DNA from: a virus
Length of the DNA: 28,410 nt
Reading direction: 5' to 3' (one strand)
IMG/VR virus record: IMGVR_UViG_3300009537_000132
Coordinates: 1-28,410 of that record
In this document: one piece after another, positions 15,200 through 21,763 of the stretch
How positions within the stretch are numbered: position 1 is the stretch's first letter
Layout of the letters: each line of letters begins with the position of its first letter
The notes under the pieces: generated by a model
Seen by the model: the letters and a program-made list of their open reading frames with translations, nothing else
Database searches by the model: none
What the model was told of the DNA's origin: nothing
Program-made: the position numbers and the translations under genes

Positions 15200-17524
15200 C
15201 TACTCGCAGGCACCCCAACTAGGCCCTATTTTTGGCTCGGCTTTAATGGTGAGTGGGCGGGAGTAGGGAATGGAGATCTGCATGAATTTGGGAATGAGAA
15301 CTTTCGCTTCCGGTGTCTGGGTTGACGGCCACTGAAATCCAGCTGAATCGTGTGTTTGAAGTAGGAACTGCGCCCAGCGAACGTTGTGCACGACTCGGCG
15401 AATTCCCAGGTTTGTAGCAATTGCAACGGTGGACTGGGGTATCCATGCGAGGGCCTCCTTCAACAGGTTTTCGATTCTGTCGAAATAGAACCTTCGATAG
15501 CCAAAGCGGTTTTCGACGTACCGCCTCTCCATCAGTTGCCTCTCTATCCTTGTATGCCATTGTCGAACTCCAGGATGCCGCGAAAACCAATCGTCTATGA
15601 TGTAGGTTGCAAGCGATTCCTTTATGCCTAAATTGCGCGCGAGGCCATAGGGAGTGACACCGTAATTAGCGGCGTGGACGCAGGACTTTGCGATCTGTCT
15701 AGGCACTCCCCAGCGTTGCGAGTTGTCGTCGTGAAGGGGGAAACCACTTCGAATCTTTTCCAGCAAGTCCCAGTCTTCGGCTTCTGCGGCGACTACCTGA
15801 GCATCGGCAGCGGAAAGGTCGAACTCTCCGAAGTCGTACCCAGGGTCCGCGAGGAACAGCAGACGGAGGTTGGGAATTTCCAGGTCCCCGTTCTTTTCGC
15901 CCTTCGTGATGTTCTGCAGATTCGTACCAAACCCAAAGGCGTCCTCACTGGAGGAGAATCTGTAGGTTTCCGTTCCGGCGACATTATAGCTGCATCTAAT
16001 ACGCTTGTCAAGGTCGAGTGGTTGTAGGCAAAAGGCGAGGGAGCTGTAGAGTTGTCTGGTTTGGTTAATCAAGGTACAGAGATATTCAAGTAGGGGCTCA
16101 CGTTTGGCTATTACGTCGAGGGCGTCGGCGTCTGTAGTGGGGCGCTTGGTTTTATAATTGACGATTACTCGTTGGCCAAGCTGGCGGTAAAAGAGGTCTT
16201 GAAGTTGCTTTGGGGACTTGACGTTGAGGGGGGCACCAGCTATCTGGTTGATAATACCCTCCCGTTTAGCGATCTCGTCCAGGGTTTTCATAGTCAAGGA
16301 CTTTTTAAGTTCCTGATCTACGCGAACCCCCCGGAGCATAGCGGACAATACGAGAGGGAAAAGAGAAAGCTGAATCTCGTTTGGAGCGCCATGCTCGTTG
16401 GTGGGGAAGCTGAGGGATTCCAGTACAGCGCTTTGGCGCTCAGCCACTTCCCAGGTTGCTACCGCATCCTTGCAGTTGTATGTCCAAAGCTGGTCCTCAG
16501 GTGTATTCTTTGGGTTCCAGTTCTTCCCTTCATCTTTCCAATACTCGTGCCAATCGAGGTAGAGGGAGGAGAGAAAGTCGAGTCCCTTAGGCAAGCCAGC
16601 GAAGCAGACATGGTGGGTGAGCATGGTGTCTCGCCATACACGAGGGATAAGAAACAGTTGTCGGCCAAGGTATTGAAAGTCGTAGGCTAGATTTTGGCCT
16701 GAGATAAGGCAGTTGGGGTGGAGAAGAAGGGTCTGCAAGGAAAGGCCCAGCTGGCGTTCTTCCTCGAGGCTCCAGTATGACTTGTCCTCTTTAAGGATGT
16801 CGATGAAAGGGATACAGATGGCGTCCTGAGCAGACCAGGCGAGGCCAAGGCAGGCTATCTGTCGATGGCGAGTTTCAATATCGACTGAGATGTGAGTCGG
16901 CCCCGACATACAGCGGGCGGTTAATTCGTGGATTCGGGCGAGGGCTTCTGAGTAGCTGGGTCGTATAGTGAAGTGGTACTCAGGTGGCTGGATCTTCCCG
17001 GTGATAAACTTCCTCGCCCGGCGTAGGTCGTGGACTGCTATGTACCGCCAGTCCCAATTGCGGAGTATCGCTGCTGGGTGGTAGGTAGGCAGGACGACCG
17101 GGCCAGAGTCGAGTTGAAGGAGGCTGCCCCTCCACTTAGTAATTCCCCAATAACCAGTCAGGGCCCACAAAGGGGTGTTACCGAAGGCGATTATCAATCG
17201 GGGCTTGACTTCATCGACCTCAGCTTTCAGTTCTTTAATTCCCTCGACTAGGGGCGGCTTTGGGTACTTACCAGAGAGAGGCAGCAAACCGTCTGATTTC
17301 TTTCCGAAGAAGTTTTCGATCTTGTTTCGAGGAGGGCGCTCCTTGCAGGCGTTCGTGATAAAGCAATCCTGGCGGAGGAAGCCCGCTTCGTGGAGCATCT
17401 TGGTCATTTCCACGCCGGAAGGGCCGACGAACGGCTCGCCGTGAAGGACTTCTTGCTCGCCAGGGGCTTCCCCAACGACCATCACCGCGGAATTGCGAGG
17501 GCCCGCAGCAGGGACAGAGGTCAT
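15200..17524 (-). CDS. fused uracil-DNA glycosylase and family A DNA polymerase
   Basis: A 774-residue protein. Residues 1-180 form a family 4/5-like uracil-DNA glycosylase domain (GEAPGEQEVLHGEPFVGPSG at 18-37; TYHPAA at 147-152). The 3'-5' exonuclease follows, with VDIET (D215, E217), NLAYDFQYL (D282) and YNCKDAVAT (D353). Polymerase motif A is DLSAADAQV from D569, motif B is RQIAKSCVHAANYG (609-622), and motif C is HDS (725-727) in place of the cellular HDE. There is no 5'-3' exonuclease. N-terminal Cys ligands of the usual iron-sulfur cluster are missing, so the glycosylase fold may be structural or degenerate. The start overlaps the previous stop (ATGA). It is the main replicative polymerase of the phage. 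Confidence 0.92.
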   Translation of the reverse strand: MTSVPAAGPRNSAVMVVGEAPGEQEVLHGEPFVGPSGVEMTKMLHEAGFLRQDCFITNACKERPPRNKIENFFGKKSDGLLPLSGKYPKPPLVEGIKELKAEVDEVKPRLIIAFGNTPLWALTGYWGITKWRGSLLQLDSGPVVLPTYHPAAILRNWDWRYIAVHDLRRARKFITGKIQPPEYHFTIRPSYSEALARIHELTARCMSGPTHISVDIETRHRQIACLGLAWSAQDAICIPFIDILKEDKSYWSLEEERQLGLSLQTLLLHPNCLISGQNLAYDFQYLGRQLFLIPRVWRDTMLTHHVCFAGLPKGLDFLSSLYLDWHEYWKDEGKNWNPKNTPEDQLWTYNCKDAVATWEVAERQSAVLESLSFPTNEHGAPNEIQLSLFPLVLSAMLRGVRVDQELKKSLTMKTLDEIAKREGIINQIAGAPLNVKSPKQLQDLFYRQLGQRVIVNYKTKRPTTDADALDVIAKREPLLEYLCTLINQTRQLYSSLAFCLQPLDLDKRIRCSYNVAGTETYRFSSSEDAFGFGTNLQNITKGEKNGDLEIPNLRLLFLADPGYDFGEFDLSAADAQVVAAEAEDWDLLEKIRSGFPLHDDNSQRWGVPRQIAKSCVHAANYGVTPYGLARNLGIKESLATYIIDDWFSRHPGVRQWHTRIERQLMERRYVENRFGYRRFYFDRIENLLKEALAWIPQSTVAIATNLGIRRVVHNVRWAQFLLQTHDSAGFQWPSTQTPEAKVLIPKFMQISIPYSRPLTIKAEPKIGPSWGACE

Positions 17525-17769
17525 TCGTCTGCTCGCTGGCGCAGGACAGCTGCTATGAAGGTCTTGAGCCTGGTGGCTTCGTTAGCCGCAGCCTGCTGTT
17601 TGTCCATCAGATCTGTCACTCGATCCAGTTCTGTTTGCGTGTATTCTCCTATAGTGGCAGAGTTGAGAACCAGTTGGACTGCTTGATCCCTATGGAGAAG
17701 GGTATCCAAAGCAAGATTGGCGAGCTGAAGGGCTCTCCGCAGGTTGGCTATTTCTTGATCCTTAGTCAT
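17521..17769 (-). CDS. small helical protein upstream of the polymerase
   Basis: An 82-residue protein starting at ATG 17769, with CGAGGACTGAGC before it; a longer reading frame exists upstream but lacks a ribosome site. It is almost wholly helical and charged (DQEIANLRRALQLANLALDT, LDRVTDLMDKQQAAANEATR), consistent with a coiled coil. It has no signal peptide or cysteines. Its stop overlaps the polymerase start, so it is translated together with it and may be a replication accessory protein. No family is recognised. Confidence 0.65.
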   Translation of the reverse strand: MTKDQEIANLRRALQLANLALDTLLHRDQAVQLVLNSATIGEYTQTELDRVTDLMDKQQAAANEATRLKTFIAAVLRQRADE

Positions 17770-17771
17770 GC

Positions 17772-17834
17772 TCAGTCCTCGAGGTAGCCGAAGCCACCGC
17801 ACTCATGGCACTCTTCGGGTTCGTTGTTTCTCAT
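17772..17834 (-). CDS. 20-residue Cys-motif microprotein
   Basis: An ATG at 17834 is preceded by AAGGAGA with a 6-nt gap, among the best ribosome sites in the window, and reads MRNNEPEECHECGGFGYLED before TGA. ECHECGGFGY resembles one CxxCxGxG half-site of a DnaJ-type zinc finger. It overlaps the end of the zinc-ribbon gene by 32 bases and stops 2 bases before the next gene. It could be a true peptide that binds metal as a dimer, or a translated leader coupling the next gene. Confidence 0.5.
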   Translation of the reverse strand: MRNNEPEECHECGGFGYLED

Positions 17835-18051
17835 CGGGTGTCTCCTTGGGTGGTTGGTTGTTAGCGAATGTTCCATCATGCTGGGACCAGAGTCTACCCT
17901 CATGTGCCTCCCAGCGGGCACAAGCGCAGGGTTCACATAGCCAGCACCCGCAGCCCATATCATATTGCTCCTCACCGTACTCAAGCTCACGCTCACAGTC
18001 GTAGCAATAGGCGGGCTCGAGCTTGGGGTTTTCTGGTCTATCCGGGTACAT
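17803..18051 (-). CDS. small Cys-rich (zinc-ribbon-like) protein
   Basis: An 82-residue protein starting at ATG 18051, with AGGAGACTTAC immediately before it. It has cysteines at 16, 19, 34, 36, 39, 42 and 44 (YCYDCERELEYGEEQY, then CGCWLCEPCACARWE), enough for one or two zinc sites. The rest is polar, with a Lys/Arg-rich end. It resembles small phage zinc-ribbon proteins in general, but no specific family is assigned. The 3' end overlaps the 20-residue microprotein in a different frame. Likely a nucleic-acid or protein-binding early gene product. Confidence 0.62.
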   Translation of the reverse strand: MYPDRPENPKLEPAYCYDCERELEYGEEQYDMGCGCWLCEPCACARWEAHEGRLWSQHDGTFANNQPPKETPDEKQRTRRVP

Positions 18052-18106
18052 GTAAGTCTCCTATGGCGCGAGTCCAGTAATCACACCATTCCTCTACACT
18101 ACTCAC
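18038..18106 (-). CDS. possible 22-residue microprotein
   Basis: A GTG at 18106, preceded by GAGGAGGGAGCGCC, opens a 22-codon frame ending in TAG at 18038. The peptide is Trp/Asp-rich (SSVEEWCDYWTRAIGDL). It bridges the short space between two better-supported genes, overlapping the end of the first and the start of the second. It may be a real microprotein or a coupling leader. The strong ribosome site is the main support. Confidence 0.38.
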   Translation of the reverse strand: MSSVEEWCDYWTRAIGDLHVPG

Positions 18107-18587
18107 GGCGCTCCCTCCTCTTCCACCAGCGACCCGCGGAGCCGCAATCGCTTTCGTCCATACGGGCTGCGGAGGCATCTCTCACCTGGCTGCCGGTGAC
18201 CGGATTACTTTCGCGGTTGTTTGCGTAGCACCTATGAGCGGGGGGAATCCCGGTAAAGCGAACATCAACAAACTCGTACCACGCACAGTACCTGCAGATC
18301 CGCTTGTTACTCACGGCTTCCCCCTCCTCGCGCTCGGTTCTGCGCCATTCCTTCAGCAACTCGTCTATCTCACGATTGCGCTCACTTTCAAAGCGCGTGC
18401 CGGAATCTCGGCACAGGCTACGTATCAGCTTATCCGCCAGCCGCAACCGGGCGGCGGCGCGCAGTATGGCAGTACGTAAGCGCTGCCATTCCTCGCGGCT
18501 GAGGCTATGTGTAATATGTGGCCTCGCGGCTGCCGCTCCAAATAAATTATCGGCAATGCCTTCCAGTTCTTCCGGCGTGATGGTCAT
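18099..18587 (-). CDS. phage protein with C-terminal Cys cluster
   Basis: A 162-residue protein. Residues 1-90 are charged helices (REEWQRLRTAILRAAARLR and following). The C-terminal part has CRYCAWYEF, a later HRCYAN, NPVTGSQVRDA and DESDCGSAGRWWKRR. This order of CxxC, C, NPVTG, then D-E-x-x-C-G...G-R-W-W is one I recognise from small conserved phage proteins of unknown function, probably holding one metal ion. The start ATG 18587 has only a weak AAGAG site. The gene follows the DUF1508 gene closely. Confidence 0.65.
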   Translation of the reverse strand: MTITPEELEGIADNLFGAAAARPHITHSLSREEWQRLRTAILRAAARLRLADKLIRSLCRDSGTRFESERNREIDELLKEWRRTEREEGEAVSNKRICRYCAWYEFVDVRFTGIPPAHRCYANNRESNPVTGSQVRDASAARMDESDCGSAGRWWKRRERRE

Positions 18588-18593
18588 TTGCTC

Positions 18594-18827
18594 TTAGTCT
18601 TCCATCGTTCCTTCGACGATTTCAAAGTTGTCCTCCTTGATTGCCTTGATGATGTTGTTCAGGTTGCGCTTCAGGCTACCCTTTCGGGTGTATCCCTCCG
18701 ACAGGTCAAGAACGATGTTGCCGTTCTTATGTCTGACGTGGCAGTACCACTGCTCATCAAAGCCCTTGAAAATCGTGAAGCGAAGCTTCTTCTTCATATT
18801 ACCGAGGATCTTGCGTATCTTTTTCAT
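18594..18827 (-). CDS. DUF1508 (YegP-like) small protein
   Basis: A 77-residue protein. The in-frame extension upstream is dropped because ATG 18827 has TAAGGAGAT five bases before it. Residues about 16-65 (FTIFKGFDEQWYCHVRHKNG, NIVLDLSEGYTRKGSLKRN) match the DUF1508/YegP fold, a small beta-beta-beta-alpha unit that normally carries F-x-W...L...N-G and a later sEgY...a...gI pattern. The biochemical role of that family is not established. The N-terminus is very basic (KKIRKILGNMKKK). Its start overlaps the stop of a hidden 30-residue membrane peptide (ATGA). Confidence 0.75.
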   Translation of the reverse strand: MKKIRKILGNMKKKLRFTIFKGFDEQWYCHVRHKNGNIVLDLSEGYTRKGSLKRNLNNIIKAIKEDNFEIVEGTMED

Positions 18828-18916
18828 AGTAATCTCCTTAATCCCACCCTGCCGCCCACAACAACCAGAAGGAACGACAGGATTAGTGTAGATGTCAATA
18901 CTACCCTCCCTGCCAC
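18824..18916 (-). CDS. 30-residue single-pass membrane microprotein
   Basis: GTG 18916 follows AGGAGGTG with a 5-nt gap, a near-perfect ribosome site. The 30-codon frame ends in TGA overlapping the DUF1508 start (ATGA). The peptide has a basic start, a hydrophobic core (VVLTSTLILSFLLVVVGG) long enough to cross the membrane, and a basic end (RVGLRRLL). It fills what would otherwise be the main gap in this operon. A toxin-like, signalling or membrane-remodelling peptide is possible; the function is unknown. Confidence 0.55.
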   Translation of the reverse strand: MAGRVVLTSTLILSFLLVVVGGRVGLRRLL

Positions 18917-18927
18917 CGTTGCACCTC

Positions 18928-19161
18928 CTACCCCTCCGGGGGGACACCAGCCAGGCCACAATAGCCCAGCCCTCCAATCATACTTTTCCACTGCCACATC
19001 ATGCAGCCGCCCGCGAGGCAGTTAGGCAGCTGCTGTTGATCTCCTTGCTGCAGTTGATTAATTGCCGCCATAGCGAAAGTGCCAACGCCCTGCGAGCCGG
19101 TAACCATAACCCGAGCGAAAGGGCACCACTTTCTCTTGGCCTCATCTTCCTTTACGATCAC
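18928..19161 (-). CDS. conserved phage four-Cys protein
   Basis: A 77-residue protein with GTG start at 19161, with GGGAGAA upstream. It contains KWCPFARV (Cys13), NCLAGGCMMWQW (Cys48, Cys53) and GYCGLAG (Cys68). This order of WCP-arv, C-x4-C-m-x-W and G-y-C-g-l is one I recognise from small conserved phage proteins, probably a single zinc or iron-sulfur site. No function is known. The start lies inside the 41-residue membrane gene (20-bp overlap). The stop overlaps the ribosome site of the next microprotein. Confidence 0.65.
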   Translation of the reverse strand: MIVKEDEAKRKWCPFARVMVTGSQGVGTFAMAAINQLQQGDQQQLPNCLAGGCMMWQWKSMIGGLGYCGLAGVPPEG

Positions 19162-19267
19162 GCTTTTTCTCCCACTTCTCTATGAGATCTGCCAGGATTC
19201 CCATGATTCCAAAGATGGTTAGCATCACCCCTAGGAAAAAGACAACGAGGAACCAGTCACCGTTCAT
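19142..19267 (-). CDS. 41-residue membrane microprotein
   Basis: ATG 19267 overlaps the stop of the preceding exported-protein gene (TGATG), and the 41-codon frame ends with TGA at 19142. The N-terminal part is a strong membrane segment (DWFLVVFFLGVMLTIFGIMG), followed by a charged helix and a basic tail (EKWEKKRDRKGR), so N-out/C-in topology is likely. The coupling to an exported Cys-rich protein suggests they act in the same place, the inner membrane or periplasm. No family is recognised. Confidence 0.58.
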   Translation of the reverse strand: MNGDWFLVVFFLGVMLTIFGIMGILADLIEKWEKKRDRKGR

Positions 19268-19821
19268 CACCAGGCCCTGTCGGCACAGCGTACCAGGCCA
19301 ACCTCCCCTGAGCTAAGTCGAATCAGGTGCCACCAAAGAGTACTCCGGTCGCGAACCCGCCCCTTGTTTACTAAGTTCTCGCAGGGCAGGTCCTTGTCGA
19401 CGGAGCCAATTACACGTTTGAGATCTTGCGAATACACGCGGGCTCGCTCGTAACTGCGAGAGTCATAGGTCAACCCACACTTGGTTACACGCGCTTCCAA
19501 ATGAGTTGACCACATAAAGGCTCGATCGCAGGGGGTGAGGTCGGGATACTTAAGGGGCATCGGGATCTTTGCTGTTCCGGAAAGCAGCTTTATTGCTTCC
19601 GGCCACTCCACGATTAAAGCTCGCCTTGCGAGGGACCTGGAATCCACGCACCACAGATACATCAGGTCTGGGTTCGTCGCCCTCCTTCTTGCCCACCGAA
19701 GCTCTTTTATCTCGCACCACTTTGGCTCGTCTTGCCTCTGGGGTAAAGTCGCGGAAAAAGTTGGGGTGAAGGAGGCTAAGGCTAAGCTTGCCGCGAGGAC
19801 TATTTTTGAATAAGACTGCAT
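19267..19821 (-). CDS. exported six-cysteine protein
   Basis: A 184-residue protein starting at ATG 19821, with CGGAG upstream; the open frame runs 16 codons further but that start would bury the signal. The signal peptide is MQSYSKIVLAASLALASFTP and following, cut near residue 24 (TFSA). The mature protein has exactly six cysteines (36, 58, 98, 115, 147, 179), suggesting three disulfides in the periplasm. There is no lipobox. No family is recognised. As an early-arm exported protein it could alter the envelope or block superinfection. The first 272 bases also lie inside another open gene in a different frame. Confidence 0.62.
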   Translation of the reverse strand: MQSYSKIVLAASLALASFTPTFSATLPQRQDEPKWCEIKELRWARRRATNPDLMYLWCVDSRSLARRALIVEWPEAIKLLSGTAKIPMPLKYPDLTPCDRAFMWSTHLEARVTKCGLTYDSRSYERARVYSQDLKRVIGSVDKDLPCENLVNKGRVRDRSTLWWHLIRLSSGEVGLVRCADRAW

Positions 19822-19996
19822 ACAAGGCTCCGTTAAATTCCTGAAATGGGCTGTTCCACGTCCAGCCAAACCTGCGCAACAGGCGACGAAGTGACTCCTG
19901 TGTTATAGGAGTCTTTCGGGTTATCTGGATTTCCCAATAGTTCTCCCGGATCGTCGCCCGACTCCCGTCCTTTTCCAGTCGAACACGCCAAACCAT
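19550..19996 (-). CDS. protein of unknown function overlapping the exported-protein gene
   Basis: A 148-residue frame starting at ATG 19996, coupled to the previous stop (TGATG). The first 58 residues (VWRVRLEKDGSRATIRENYW, then LRRLLRRFGWTWNSPFQEFN) do not overlap any other good frame and look like real protein with mixed helix and strand. The remaining 90 residues overlap the signal-peptide gene and are basic and low in structure. Either the genes truly overlap by 272 bp, or a frameshift has extended this one. No family is recognised. Confidence 0.5.
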   Translation of the reverse strand: MVWRVRLEKDGSRATIRENYWEIQITRKTPITQESLRRLLRRFGWTWNSPFQEFNGALYAVLFKNSPRGKLSLSLLHPNFFRDFTPEARRAKVVRDKRASVGKKEGDEPRPDVSVVRGFQVPRKASFNRGVAGSNKAAFRNSKDPDAP

Positions 19997-20463
19997 CAGC
20001 TGTCCTCCCCGTTCCCTTTGGGCGTGAGAACCTGCGGCTTGCTGCCCCAGGGCTCGTTGTTCGCTTCACGTTCACGCCACTCCTTAATTCCACGAACCTT
20101 TTCAGCAGCCGTCTGATCCGTGTCGGAGGAAGCTCCCTCAAGGGCAACTTCCGCCGGCTGGGTTCCAGGGGGCCAAGCTTGTGTAGTGACCCCCACTGTC
20201 CCAGGGTGCCAGAGAACCAGTACTTCGTCGTCCAGGGTCATGTATCGCCACTTGCACTTGGGACACTCGTATTCAATGTTAGGCCCCGCGGGAGCGGCCT
20301 GAACAAACATACAGAGAGGACAGGTGTACTCCACTAGGTCGTGGGTTATTTCGTACTGATACCCGTGCCGGGCTGGATCAACTATCCTCTGCGATACGTT
20401 CCTCCTGATCCGAACGTGCTCCCACAGGGGTAGTTTCGCATGTCTCGGTGGAAGGTGTGGCAT
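19996..20463 (-). CDS. zinc-ribbon protein
   Basis: A 155-residue protein. ATG 20463 follows TAAGGAGATAGTCA, a strong site, so the 86-bp overlap with the methyltransferase gene is accepted. Cys48, Cys51, Cys67 and Cys70 (YTCPLCMF and YECPKCKW) form a zinc ribbon. The stretch before it is basic, and the C-terminal half is polar and probably disordered (VALEGASSDTDQTAAEK). DNA, RNA or protein binding is likely; the specific role is unknown. Confidence 0.65.
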   Translation of the reverse strand: MPHLPPRHAKLPLWEHVRIRRNVSQRIVDPARHGYQYEITHDLVEYTCPLCMFVQAAPAGPNIEYECPKCKWRYMTLDDEVLVLWHPGTVGVTTQAWPPGTQPAEVALEGASSDTDQTAAEKVRGIKEWREREANNEPWGSKPQVLTPKGNGEDS

Positions 20464-21763
20464 TGACTATCTCCTTAATACGGGCTTCGCAGATGGAAGC
20501 ATACTGCTCGTCCATTTCAATTCCAGTGGCATCACAGCCAGCGTCTTCGGCGGCGCGGAAAATCGAGCCCGAGCCGGCGAAGGGATCGAGCACCTTACTC
20601 CCTGGGTGACAGGACCAAGAGAGCAGTTCATACAAGAGTTCACTTGGCTTCTCGGCTGGGTGCACCTTGTGGTCGCGAAATACTGAATTGAACTGCAGCA
20701 CGTCCTGGCCTGTTTTCAGCACACGCTTCATTCCCTTGTTAGCGAATAGGATACATTCATAGGTTCGCTTGGGTCCGTAGTCTGGTTGCGGGGCGTGGGC
20801 TGTTGGCCCCTTGTACCATATCAGTGGGGTTTTCCAGACCTGCCAGCCAGCGTGGTTGAAGAGGGAACGGAGGATACCGAAGTGCTCGATTGCACAGAAC
20901 ATAAACAAGTGGCCTGTTTCCTTGAGTAGCCACTGCCCCTCTTCCGCAAGCATTTTGGCTGCTTTGAGCGCAGCTTCCTCTGTATCCTTGTATTCGTGTG
21001 CCTTGCCCAGGAAGCTCGCCCCTCCGAAAGCGTCCGCTGCTATTCCGTAGGGAGGGTCGGTCAGGATGCAATCGAACTGATCCTTGTCAAGCCCTGGGAC
21101 TACCTGAAAGGCGTCCCCAGGGATCAACGTGTGTCGCTTGCGATAGCCTCCTATATCAACCTGGCTTCCGAGCTTCGCCATCAGCTCACGCTCGATTAGC
21201 TTCTTGGCGATTCGGACAGCCTGGCCCTTGGTTCTGGCGCTCTTCACTTCAGGGTTGTCTGCGAACTGATCGAGGAGTAGCGCATCTCCCACCTCAGTTG
21301 AAAGCGCCGGATAGTGCCCTGTACCTCGCAGGTCTGCGACGGCTTTACCAGTATCGAGCTTGGTCCAGTTTGGGTTCCGCTCCTTCATCAGGCGGTGCAG
21401 CTGGGCAGTCGCTTGGGCCTGCTCGAGGTGAGACAGGTTTTTGCGGCGGATATTCTCCTCAAGTTCAATTCGGTAGAGGTCGAGATCGGAGGTGTGGTGG
21501 GTGCGGATTACTGGTACGAGGCCAGAGGGAATCCGCTCCCCGTTGTAGTGGAAGGACTCTCCAGCGTCCATCAATACCTTGATGGCTTGCCGGCGACACT
21601 CACCGGCGACCAGCACTCCATCGGGAGAAAGGACCGGCGCGTGAAGCAAACCGCTCTCCTGAATCGAAGCCGCGAGTTGTCCAATGTGCTCGCCGGGGTA
21701 GTCCTTACGCTGGCGGCTGGGCTGGAGCTTGATTGCCGCCCATTCAATAAGTTCTGTGTTCAT
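20378..21763 (-). CDS. ParB-like domain fused to beta-class DNA methyltransferase
   Basis: A 461-residue protein. Residues 5-120 are a ParB/Srx-type domain (QPSRQRKDYP, VLVAGECRRQAI; GECRR at 54-58 replaces the usual GERR). The methyltransferase follows: LTDPPYG (DPPY at 236-239), HPAEKP (368-373), then VLDPFAGSGS (393-400). The DPPY motif comes before the SAM-binding FAGSGS motif, as in beta-class N6-adenine or N4-cytosine enzymes. It probably methylates phage DNA against host restriction; the ParB part may give sequence or nucleotide binding. The start overlaps the phosphatase stop (ATGA) and has GGAGGGG upstream. Confidence 0.88.
   Translation of the reverse strand: MNTELIEWAAIKLQPSRQRKDYPGEHIGQLAASIQESGLLHAPVLSPDGVLVAGECRRQAIKVLMDAGESFHYNGERIPSGLVPVIRTHHTSDLDLYRIELEENIRRKNLSHLEQAQATAQLHRLMKERNPNWTKLDTGKAVADLRGTGHYPALSTEVGDALLLDQFADNPEVKSARTKGQAVRIAKKLIERELMAKLGSQVDIGGYRKRHTLIPGDAFQVVPGLDKDQFDCILTDPPYGIAADAFGGASFLGKAHEYKDTEEAALKAAKMLAEEGQWLLKETGHLFMFCAIEHFGILRSLFNHAGWQVWKTPLIWYKGPTAHAPQPDYGPKRTYECILFANKGMKRVLKTGQDVLQFNSVFRDHKVHPAEKPSELLYELLSWSCHPGSKVLDPFAGSGSIFRAAEDAGCDATGIEMDEQYASICEARIKEIVNATPSTETCETTPVGARSDQEERIAEDS

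Noticed and set aside
17772-17996. 74-codon minus-strand frame containing the 20-residue microprotein
   Set aside because: Its upper part overlaps the zinc-ribbon gene out of frame and lacks a ribosome site; the internal ATG at 17834 has an excellent one.
18824-18895. TTGACA on the minus strand near 18890 as a promoter
   Set aside because: No acceptable -10 box lies 15-19 bases downstream, and the sequence is explained by the 30-residue coding region.
19833-20147. 104-codon minus-strand frame
   Set aside because: Out of frame with both better-supported overlapping genes, low-complexity, no start signal.
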